Shown piece by piece: positions 1 to 5,179 of a DNA stretch of 6,051 nt (positions within the stretch are counted from its first letter, which is position 1; each line of letters starts with the position of its first letter). The position numbers and the translations under genes are program-made. Location of the stretch: NCBI GenBank assembly GCA_003648455.1, contig QMPG01000201.1, positions 1 through 6,051 on the forward strand. Direction: 5' to 3'. The notes below the pieces were generated by a model, which did not search any database, was not told the origin of the DNA, and worked only from the letters and a program-made list of their open reading frames with translations. This stretch comes from Bacteroidota bacterium. Lineage in GTDB: Bacteria; Bacteroidota; Bacteroidia; Bacteroidales; B39-G9.

Positions 1-1227
1 AAACGGAAATACGCTTGTGAAATTTTTAAAAAATTCTTTATCGGTATCCAATGAAATAAAAACAACTTCTACACCTTTTGATTTCCATTTTTCATAAAGA
101 GGAAGTAGTTGGCTTAATTCTTCGGCACATTTGGGACACCAGCTGGCTCCAAAAAAAATAACTTTGTAATCAGCTTGAATATCCGATAAATATTTGGGTG
201 TTTCTATTATCGAACCATTTTTAACAACATCGCCGCTAAAAATAATATCAGGAGCAATGTTCCCTATTTTCATGGCTCTGTACAACTCTAATTGTTTGGA
301 CAAATCATCATTTACCGTGCAGCTGTTTTGTGTTAATATTTTAATGGACAAATATTCTGATGCTTGGAATAAGCTTCGGCGTTCTAATAATTCAAAAACA
401 TATTTTGTAATTTCGTTGAACTTTTTTTCGTTTTTTGGCAGGTTTTCTACCATGCAATTGATGGAAATATTCATTTCTTTAAAAACAGTATCGAGTGATT
501 GCCCCATATTTTCTAATAACCAGAAATGACTATCTATAACATCTTTATACAAACCACTTTTGTAAAGTCGCTTATCGGTGTAATTTATTTTCCTGAAAGC
601 ATTTATGGTAGCCGGAATTTCTTCGGTTCGGTATTGGGCAACAGTGGAAACTGAGCTAACTAATTTCCGGATAGGTAAATACCAACTTATGTAAGTATTG
701 GTGTCTAAATGATTTAAAAAATCCAAATCCTCTTGCTTAATGCGTTGCATTTCAGTTTCAATGGCTTGTTGTGGCGATTTTTGTATGGCGAAAAGCGAAT
801 CCCCCCCATAAATTTTCTGCAAATAAACCCAGGCACTCAATGCCTGTTCACGCTTGGGATGCTCTGTGGCGTATTGCACAAACAATTTGTTTTCTTTTCC
901 TGATAGCGTAACAACAGATTCGGCTACACTCAAAACTTCGCCTTTTATATGAATGTTTTCATTGGCAAGCACTACAAAATAAGCTTTATTATCTTCGGCT
1001 GATAAATATCCCATACCTTGGTTTTTATCGGCATAACTTAATTTGAAAACGCCTTGTTCCGAAACTTTTGTGCTATCGATGGTATAAATACCAAAACCAT
1101 CAAAACCTACCAAGCGAACTTGTTGACCAACTAAAGAGGAAAAACTACCTGTGATAGTATGTTGAGCACAAGCGTTTAGCGATAAAATGCTAAATATTAA
1201 TAAGAGTAATGCGTTAACTGTTTTCAT
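1..1227 (-). CDS. Secreted thioredoxin-like (TlpA/AhpC-TSA type) protein, C-terminus off the window
   Basis: This is an open frame of 409 codons from ATG at 1227 with no stop before the left edge, so the end is missing. Residues 1-21 form a signal peptide (KTVNALLLLIFSIL core). The LNAC at 17-20 could be a lipobox, or signal peptidase I could cut after A21; either way the protein is exported. Residues about 24-130 resemble the DUF4369 beta-rich domain that precedes thioredoxin folds in Bacteroidota. A helical linker follows, and then a thioredoxin-like domain begins near residue 330. Its redox motif W-C-P-K-C lies at 363-367 (Cys364 and Cys367), preceded by the beta-strand VIFFGAS. The family reduces or exchanges disulfides in the periplasm. 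The exact substrate cannot be read from the sequence. The gene starts 63 bp after the DGR template repeat on the same strand, and I see no functional link to the DGR beyond proximity. A run of seven G (800-806) is in frame. Confidence 0.88.
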   Translation of the reverse strand, partial: MKTVNALLLLIFSILSLNACAQHTITGSFSSLVGQQVRLVGFDGFGIYTIDSTKVSEQGVFKLSYADKNQGMGYLSAEDNKAYFVVLANENIHIKGEVLSVAESVVTLSGKENKLFVQYATEHPKREQALSAWVYLQKIYGGDSLFAIQKSPQQAIETEMQRIKQEDLDFLNHLDTNTYISWYLPIRKLVSSVSTVAQYRTEEIPATINAFRKINYTDKRLYKSGLYKDVIDSHFWLLENMGQSLDTVFKEMNISINCMVENLPKNEKKFNEITKYVFELLERRSLFQASEYLSIKILTQNSCTVNDDLSKQLELYRAMKIGNIAPDIIFSGDVVKNGSIIETPKYLSDIQADYKVIFFGASWCPKCAEELSQLLPLYEKWKSKGVEVVFISLDTDKEFFKNFTSVFPF

Positions 1228-1290
1228 AATTATATCATTGTTTTAAAATTAAAAATGGGGAAAAGGGAAGGTCTTATTTTTTTAATATCA

Positions 1291-1473
1291 TAATCCTTAA
1301 TGCAGCGAACAGAAAACCCGTTTGCACGGTTGTTGCTGTTCATGTTGGCATTGCCACTGTTGAAGTTCAGGTTGTGCGAGTTAGTGCCATCTATGGTACT
1401 CGACCAATAGTTGCCGTTGAACCAACATTGTTGAGCGAACCATTGCTGTTGTTGCGGTTGCCTGCCACGGGTA
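1291..1473 (-). repeat. DGR template repeat (TR), source of the mutagenic template RNA
   Basis: This 183-bp stretch is a near copy of the end of the target gene (3757-3940). Read on the minus strand in the target's frame it encodes an Asn-rich version of the same segment. AAC or AAT stands at the 15 codons that are diversified in the VR (target residues 405, 407, 408, 415, 419, 421, 431, 434, 436, 438, 443, 445, 447, 448, 451). Of 26 substitutions between the copies, 23 are at template A, which is what error-prone reverse transcription of a DGR template gives. Homology ends abruptly at both sides (1290/3756 and 1474/3941 differ). The TR lies downstream of RT and avd and ends 63 bp before the thioredoxin-like gene. 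It lacks one base relative to the VR near 1418-1419, opposite target codon 418. It is presumably transcribed as a non-coding RNA; no promoter could be recognised. Confidence 0.95.
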
Positions 1474-1534
1474 TTAAAACATATACGTTACACATTTTAC
1501 AATAAATTGTCATTCTAAAACTGTTTTCACCTGT

Positions 1535-1553
1535 CCTTGTTCAAAAAACAAGG
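1535..1553 (-). other. Hairpin in the leader between avd and TR
   Basis: Seven-base perfect arms CCTTGTT (1535-1541) and AACAAGG (1547-1553) flank a five-base loop, and a G-T pair at 1534/1554 can extend the stem. It sits between the avd stop (1596) and the 5' end of the TR (1473), in the part of the transcript that would precede the template. No T-tract follows on the minus strand, so it does not look like an intrinsic terminator. It could be a structural or processing element of the template RNA, or chance in AT-rich DNA. The rest of the 1474-1595 gap shows nothing else I can name. Confidence 0.35.
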
Positions 1554-1595
1554 GATATGTTAGGATTAAAAAATGCACACCCAATACTATTTGAT

Positions 1596-1960
1596 TCAAT
1601 TATTAGCATCAGCTCCGGCAGTATATTTGTGCCAAGAGGTTAATTGTTTCGACAACTCCTCTACCTGCACGTTTAAAAACACAAATCCCTTTACCCCCAT
1701 TATTTTTAAATCTTTTGTTATACGTAATAGTAATCGTACTACTTCTAAATTTTGCCTTGCTGCATCTATGTATGCAAGACGTGTTTCTTTTTTACTTTTA
1801 TTGGCTTTATATACATTAAGCAAAGTTCTAATGTTTCATTTTTTAATTTCTCGCCAATGGTATATTTATATTCTTTGGTAAATAATTTACTCCGCTCATA
1901 TATTGCAATAAGCAAATCGTAGCCTAATTTATAAACCGGTAAGTTGGAGAAAAGTGCCAT
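1596..1960 (-). pseudogene. avd: DGR accessory variability determinant Avd (four-helix bundle), one-base frameshift
   Basis: Two overlapping frames together spell one Avd/four-helix-bundle protein (23S-IVP-like family). The front half starts at ATG 1960 (MALFSNLPVYKLGYDLL, then EYKYTIGEKLKNETLEL). The back half runs LNVYKANKSK, then AARQNLEVVRLLLRITKDLK, and ends LSKQLTSWHKYTAGADANN at TGA 1596-1598. Both match the order of conserved blocks in Avd (NLPVYK, YKYTLGE, ARENIEVIRLLLRL, SKQLTGW). The switch of frame falls at minus-strand CTTTGCTT near 1819-1825. Restoring one T gives ELLLNVYKANK and a 121-residue protein, close to the usual length. Avd binds the RT and is required for template copying in the Bordetella phage DGR. 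The start overlaps the RT end by 37 bp, suggesting translational coupling. As written, the front frame reads on into unrelated sequence, so the product would be truncated unless the frameshift is a sequencing error. Confidence 0.85.
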
Positions 1961-3141
1961 TCCCAAAAATCTTTATTGATGATTACCTTTGTTAAATCTT
2001 TTGCTGTAAAAAAAAAATCGTGAAACCGATTAACCAATTTGCCCATCATTTTTTGCCTTAAAAGAAAGGTATTAGTATGCGATAATACACCCAAATATGA
2101 ATTTAAAACTGCCCTTATTTGGCTTAATTTTTCCCAACTAAATTGAGGAACTTCTTTAAGTACCTTATTTATTTGCTGTATGGCTTGATAAAAATTATTT
2201 TTTGTTCTATTGCCTATATAAGTGCGATAAGGTTTTAAAATTTGCCCTAAAAACAATACGCCTTTATCTGCTTTTTCTAATACAATTTTATTTGGATGAA
2301 TTAATAAGCCAATACGAGTTAATTCATCTTGAATAAGAGGAATAATGCTTTGCAAATATTGTTTATCCTGATGAACAAAAATCATATCGTCAACATACCT
2401 GCCGTAATATTTGATGTGAAGTTTTCTTTTAATATATTGGTCTATATCGTTAAGATACACATTGCCAAATACCTGCGATGTTAAATTGCCAATGGGCAAA
2501 CCAGTGTTATTGTTGTAATGAAACAGACTTTTGCTCAAAGGCAAATTGTCCCAATCGCTTTTATTTCCTTTAATTCTACAATTTTTAGTTACATCATTAA
2601 ATATGGTTTGTTGCAATAAGTACAATACTGTTTCCTTATTTATGCCTAAATAATTTGTTTTTTCTTTTGGCAATAACCCAAGTACTTTATCGTAAATAAT
2701 TTGGTGTTGTATATTCATAAAATATGCCCGAATATCTAATTTTAAAATATACGCATCTTGTTTGTAATTACCGGTGCACGAACGTATAAATTGCTTTGTT
2801 CTATTAATACCATACAATGTTCCTTTACCTTTGCGACAACTGTATGTGTCGTTGATAAGTTTTTTATTAATAAATGGATAAATACAACGATAAATTAAAT
2901 GATGCACAACGCGGTCGGAAAAATCGGCTGCAAAAATCTCACGCATTACCGGTTTTTGTATGATAAATGCAATAGATGGCTTTGGGGTATAATTTTTATT
3001 ATAAATAGCCGTTGCTAATTGGGCTAAATTTTCTTCCTGATTTATTTCAAACCGAATTTGGTTTTGCGTATTCCGTTTATTTTTGCGTGCTTGCAAATAC
3101 GACAAATGCAACTGATATAATAATTGCTCAAAAGTTTCCAT
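1924..3141 (-). CDS. DGR reverse transcriptase
   Basis: This 405-residue group-II-intron-like reverse transcriptase copies the TR RNA into adenine-mutagenised cDNA. Visible motifs in order are NDTYSCRKGKGT (97-108), LKLDIRAYF with a catalytic Asp (133-141), LPIGNLTSQ (215-223), YVDD with the catalytic Asp pair (249-252), and FLGQ (297-300). The IGNLTSQ form, with I-G...S-Q in place of the Q-G...S-P of most RTs, is the hallmark of DGR enzymes and is linked to low fidelity at adenine. There is no maturase, endonuclease or RNase H domain, as expected. The ATG at 3141 overlaps the TAA of the upstream MutS-like gene as TAATG, and the stop at 1924 lies inside the start of avd, so the three genes look translationally coupled. 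A ten-T run in the coding strand near codons 376-378 stays in frame. The conserved catalytic residues are present, so the enzyme looks functional. Confidence 0.97.
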   Translation of the reverse strand: METFEQLLYQLHLSYLQARKNKRNTQNQIRFEINQEENLAQLATAIYNKNYTPKPSIAFIIQKPVMREIFAADFSDRVVHHLIYRCIYPFINKKLINDTYSCRKGKGTLYGINRTKQFIRSCTGNYKQDAYILKLDIRAYFMNIQHQIIYDKVLGLLPKEKTNYLGINKETVLYLLQQTIFNDVTKNCRIKGNKSDWDNLPLSKSLFHYNNNTGLPIGNLTSQVFGNVYLNDIDQYIKRKLHIKYYGRYVDDMIFVHQDKQYLQSIIPLIQDELTRIGLLIHPNKIVLEKADKGVLFLGQILKPYRTYIGNRTKNNFYQAIQQINKVLKEVPQFSWEKLSQIRAVLNSYLGVLSHTNTFLLRQKMMGKLVNRFHDFFFTAKDLTKVIINKDFWEWHFSPTYRFIN

Positions 3142-3647
3142 TATTTTTCGGTAGTTTGTAGGTATTGTTTTAATTCCTGTACAAAAATTAATCCCTGCAT
3201 AGGAGTGCTATTAGCCAAATCAAATTCTTGTATCATTTGTATCAACACATCTATATTTGTTGGGGTTTGCTCATTTATTTTACCTGTCGTTATATTTTTA
3301 TTTTTCTCAATTATTCCTGTTCGCCAGATGGCATAGTTCTTTTTAAGGTTTTTGTTTTCGATATTAAAAACAAGTTGCTTTTCTAACTGCTCTATTTTTA
3401 TTGCTCCAATAGCTCTTGCAATTAGCTCGGATGTAATACTGCCTTTTTCCAACTCACTTACCGGAAAACCAATACTAATAACTTTCCGGTTAGCACTTTT
3501 TATAAACTTAACTACCACCTTGTAAGGTTTTACATGCTCTGCAAAAACCATTGCATCTTCATTGTAGCACTTATAAAATATCCCTTCTTGATGTAGCGTG
3601 AATCTATTTACCTGTTTACTTAATGCTATTTTCTCTTTTATATCCAT
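3141..3647 (-). CDS. MutS-like (MSL-type) DGR accessory protein
   Basis: This is a 168-residue protein from ATG 3647. An in-frame TTG at 3749 lies beyond two hairpins, so I rejected that longer start. Residues 20-32 (FYKCYNEDAMVFA) resemble the domain I motif of the mismatch-repair protein MutS (FYELFYDDA type), and KVISIGFPVSELEK (55-68) fits the following MutS GVPxH region. Residues 143-163 (DLANSTPMQGLIFVQELKQYL) resemble the extreme C-terminal LTPxEAL segment of MutS. No Walker A, Walker B or clamp domain is present, so this is not a repair ATPase. Small MutS-like proteins are a known accessory class beside some DGR RTs; their role is not established, and handling the mismatched cDNA/VR heteroduplex is a reasonable guess. 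The gene lies between the VR and the RT and ends in a TAATG overlap with the RT. The MutS relation is from pattern recognition only. Confidence 0.72.
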   Translation of the reverse strand: MDIKEKIALSKQVNRFTLHQEGIFYKCYNEDAMVFAEHVKPYKVVVKFIKSANRKVISIGFPVSELEKGSITSELIARAIGAIKIEQLEKQLVFNIENKNLKKNYAIWRTGIIEKNKNITTGKINEQTPTNIDVLIQMIQEFDLANSTPMQGLIFVQELKQYLQTTEK

Positions 3648-3654
3648 TTTTACT

Positions 3655-3682
3655 AAAAAAAATTTCGACCGCCAAAGGCGGT
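3655..3682 (-). terminator. Hairpin plus T-tract upstream of the MutS-like gene
   Basis: Arms ACCGCC (3668-3673) and GGCGGT (3677-3682) form a perfect six-pair GC-rich stem with a three-base loop. On the minus strand five bases separate the stem from eight T (3662-3655). It could terminate the target-gene transcript before the MutS-like/RT genes, though the spacer is longer than ideal. It could instead be a palindromic intergenic repeat. It lies only eight bases before the MutS-like start codon, so it may also influence initiation. Confidence 0.5.
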
Positions 3683-3692
3683 ATTTGTTAAA

Positions 3693-3722
3693 AACCTTGC
3701 TGCCCTGCGGGACAGCAAGGTT
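3693..3722 (-). other. Hairpin/cruciform downstream of the VR
   Basis: Perfect ten-base inverted arms AACCTTGCTG (3693-3702) and CAGCAAGGTT (3713-3722) occur. With one bulged base, CCC/GGG extends the stem and leaves a three-base loop (TGC). It is 34 bp past the 3' end of the VR in the direction of retrohoming. DGR targets are known to need a GC-rich hairpin or cruciform with a 7-10 bp stem just beyond the VR for efficient homing, and this fits in stem length and position, though the distance is larger than in the Bordetella phage. On the minus strand the stem is followed by a short T run, so it may double as a terminator for the target gene. Confidence 0.7.
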
Positions 3723-3756
3723 AAGTGACAGAAGTGTCGGAAGTGTCAAAAGTGAC
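3723..3756. repeat. Four 9-bp-spaced repeats (AAGTGWC) between VR and hairpin
   Basis: Four heptamers lie at exactly nine-base intervals: AAGTGAC (3723-3729), AAGTGTC (3732-3738), AAGTGTC (3741-3747) and AAGTGAC (3750-3756). The order is A-B-B-A. The array starts at the base after the hairpin and ends at the base before the VR homology, filling the gap completely. The last copy supplies the final G of the target's TAG stop. It could be a protein-binding or spacing element of the homing target, or part of a dispersed repeat. Confidence 0.8.
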
Positions 3757-5138
3757 TAATCCTTAATGCAGCGAACAGAAAACCCGTATGCACGGCGGTC
3801 GCTGCCCATGTAGGCATTGCCGCTGCCGAAGCGCAGGCTGTACGAGCTAGTGCCATTTATGGTACTCGACCAATAGAAGCCGCCGGAACCAACAACGTTG
3901 AGCGAACCATTGCTGCTGTCGCGGAGGCCTGCCACGGGTAGCTTTAAAGGGCTTGCGTAAGCACCTGCTGCGTCATTACTGCTCCAACTTGCTCGTTCAG
4001 CATCTAACTCTGCTTCGGTAGGTATTCTGTAACCTGTAGGGCAAGGGTTATTTACGCCACTTACACCCTGCCACAAATTATCGTTTTGGGGGCTACGCCA
4101 GTCGTAAGGGCTATTTGGTGCTAAAATAAAATTACCATGCCCGGGGTCGTCGTTGCTTGATAAGCTACTCGTAGTTGCCGATGTTCTTATTTGGTGTCCG
4201 TCGGTACCACGTCCCCATTGGTATAAATCGCCATAGGCAGCAGCATCTGTGCTACTTGTGGCTACCTGTGTGGCACCTAAGTTGCGGTCCATCCAGATTT
4301 TACCGGTTGTTGGGTTGGTTACTGTTGGTGGTACCCAAGTTGGAACTCCGCCTACTGTTGTTAATGTTGCACCTTCGTTTGTGGAAGCAGCTATCACTAT
4401 CCATGCTGTACCATTCCAGTATTGCATTTCGCCAGCTGTTGTACCGGGGGTAAGACCAATTTTAGCTGTGTTGGCAACTACATCCGCATTTGCTGAAACC
4501 AATGCTTCGGTATAACCAACCTTGGCTGTGTTAGCAACTACATCCGCATTTGCCGAAACCAATGCTTCGGTATAACCAACCTTGGCTGTGTTGGCTGTAA
4601 TAGCATCCGTTTGGACTGTAGTAATAGTTATTGGTGTATTTATCAAATCTGTATAATCTTTATCCCAATTAGTAAATACAGGGTCGGTTTCGGTAATCCC
4701 TCCAGTAATTCCTTCCGCAGTTTTTGCATGTAAGGCATAAGGAACACTTAATAATTGGCTCGTGCCGGTAATTGTGTAATTTGTGCCGCCTGTAGGGTCG
4801 ATTTCTGTTTTGACAAAATAAAGTCCGGTTGCCCAGTCAATAATAGAAAAATCTCCTGAAACTACTGTTGCATTTGTTCCACCTATTTCAATGCTAACTA
4901 AACCATTGGCATTAGTTGTTGGGGTCTGCGTTTCTACATAAACGGCTGTGCCTGTTTCAGAACCTTGCAGAATACTTATTTGCATACCTACATTGATATT
5001 TGTTACAAGTTTATCACTTGCATCACGTACTACTGCCTGATAGCTCATTTTTTCGGGTGTTTGAGCACCTGCCTGCTGTGGCAGGAACACACTTGCAGTT
5101 AATAATACTGCTGATAGAATTGTAAATATTTTTTTCAT
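3756..5138 (-). CDS. DGR target protein: exported FISUMP-domain (C-type-lectin-like) variable protein
   Basis: A 460-residue protein. Residues 1-25 are a signal peptide (MKKIFTILSAVLLTASVFLP...AGAQ). Residues about 28-140 (PEKMSYQAVVRD ... LLSVPYALHAKTAE) match a beta-rich N-terminal module common in Bacteroidota surface proteins. Residues about 182-228 hold two copies of a 20-residue repeat (ANTAKVGYTEALVSANADVV), likely a stalk. Residues 235-270 carry GEMQYWNGTAWIVI, another common spacer. Residues 279-460 are a FISUMP domain (GKIWMDRNLGA, YQWGR, CPTGYRIPTEAE, FYWSST, and the final GFSVRCIKD), related to C-type lectin folds used as DGR scaffolds. The VR covers residues 400-460, and 15 codons differ from the TR at adenines. 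The variable residues should cluster on the ligand face, so the protein probably binds changing targets on partner cells, phage or surface glycans. No T9SS sorting tail or LPxTG is seen. It lies 41 bp after the T9SS-sorted small protein. Confidence 0.93.
   Translation of the reverse strand: MKKIFTILSAVLLTASVFLPQQAGAQTPEKMSYQAVVRDASDKLVTNINVGMQISILQGSETGTAVYVETQTPTTNANGLVSIEIGGTNATVVSGDFSIIDWATGLYFVKTEIDPTGGTNYTITGTSQLLSVPYALHAKTAEGITGGITETDPVFTNWDKDYTDLINTPITITTVQTDAITANTAKVGYTEALVSANADVVANTAKVGYTEALVSANADVVANTAKIGLTPGTTAGEMQYWNGTAWIVIAASTNEGATLTTVGGVPTWVPPTVTNPTTGKIWMDRNLGATQVATSSTDAAAYGDLYQWGRGTDGHQIRTSATTSSLSSNDDPGHGNFILAPNSPYDWRSPQNDNLWQGVSGVNNPCPTGYRIPTEAELDAERASWSSNDAAGAYASPLKLPVAGLRDSSNGSLNVVGSGGFYWSSTINGTSSYSLRFGSGNAYMGSDRRAYGFSVRCIKD
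3757..3787 (-). other. Candidate initiation of mutagenic homing (IMH) segment
   Basis: The 3'-terminal 31 bases of the VR are identical to TR 1291-1321, including all template adenines (ATTAAGGATTA end). This is where cDNA synthesis would start and where mutagenesis is normally absent. It encodes the invariant C-terminal GFSVRCIKD. In some DGRs the TR copy (IMH*) differs by a few bases; here the two copies are the same up to the boundary. Confidence 0.65.
3757..3940 (-). repeat. DGR variable repeat (VR)
   Basis: This 184-bp copy of the TR at 1291-1473 encodes target residues 400-460 and the first two bases of the stop codon. It differs from the TR at 23 template-adenine positions, at three other positions (D428N, H433Y and a silent change at S439 relative to the template), and by one extra base at codon 418. 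Codons that are Asn in the template are L405, D407, S408, V415, G419, F421, S431, S434, R436, G438, Y443, G445, D447, R448 and Y451 here. Framework codons such as FYWSST and GFSVRCIKD carry few or no changes. Confidence 0.96.
4461..4595 (-). repeat. 60-bp tandem repeat in the target gene (20-residue stalk unit)
   Basis: Units at 4461-4520 and 4521-4580 differ at 4 of 60 bases, and a 15-base partial third unit lies at 4581-4595. The period is a whole number of codons, so gain or loss of units keeps the frame. It encodes ANTAKVGYTEALVSANADVV, Ala-rich with a heptad-like look compatible with a coiled or extended stalk holding the variable lectin domain away from the surface. Confidence 0.88.
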
Positions 5139-5154
5139 ATCTATTTGTTTTTAG

Positions 5155-5174
5155 AGACACACATCTATGTGTCT
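5155..5174. repeat. Palindromic repeat, intergenic copy
   Basis: Seven-base perfect arms AGACACA (5155-5161) and TGTGTCT (5168-5174) flank a six-base centre. It lies in the 41-bp gap between the T9SS-sorted protein and the target gene. It has the same geometry as the copy at 5351-5370, from which it differs at four bases that form two compensated pairs. It could act as a weak processing or attenuation hairpin between the two genes. Confidence 0.7.
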
Positions 5175-5179
5175 TTACT

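Noticed and set aside
194..529. Plus-strand open frame of 111 codons
   Set aside because: It is antisense to the intact thioredoxin-like gene and has no recognisable protein features.
1819..1826. Programmed -1 ribosomal frameshift joining the avd halves
   Set aside because: A -1 shift would restore the frame, but there is no X-XXY-YYZ slippery heptamer in the right phase and no clear downstream structure. A one-base loss is simpler.
1573..1881. Plus-strand open frame of 102 codons
   Set aside because: It lies antisense to avd, shows no family resemblance, and is explained as a shadow of the minus-strand gene.
1924..3141. Retron or group II intron reverse transcriptase
   Set aside because: The IGNLTSQ motif, lack of a maturase domain, and the nearby TR/VR pair fit a DGR. 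No msr/msd-like or intron ribozyme structure is seen.
3648..3749. A longer start for the MutS-like protein at 3749
   Set aside because: The codon there is TTG, and the added segment is translated from the 9-bp repeats and two hairpins. ATG 3647 begins the recognisable protein.
4175..4515. Two plus-strand open frames antisense to the target gene
   Set aside because: Their content follows from the composition of the FISUMP gene and its repeats, and no independent start signals or motifs are visible.
4461..4595. CRISPR-like array
   Set aside because: The repeat has no spacers, keeps codon phase, and lies inside a coding region, so it is a protein repeat.
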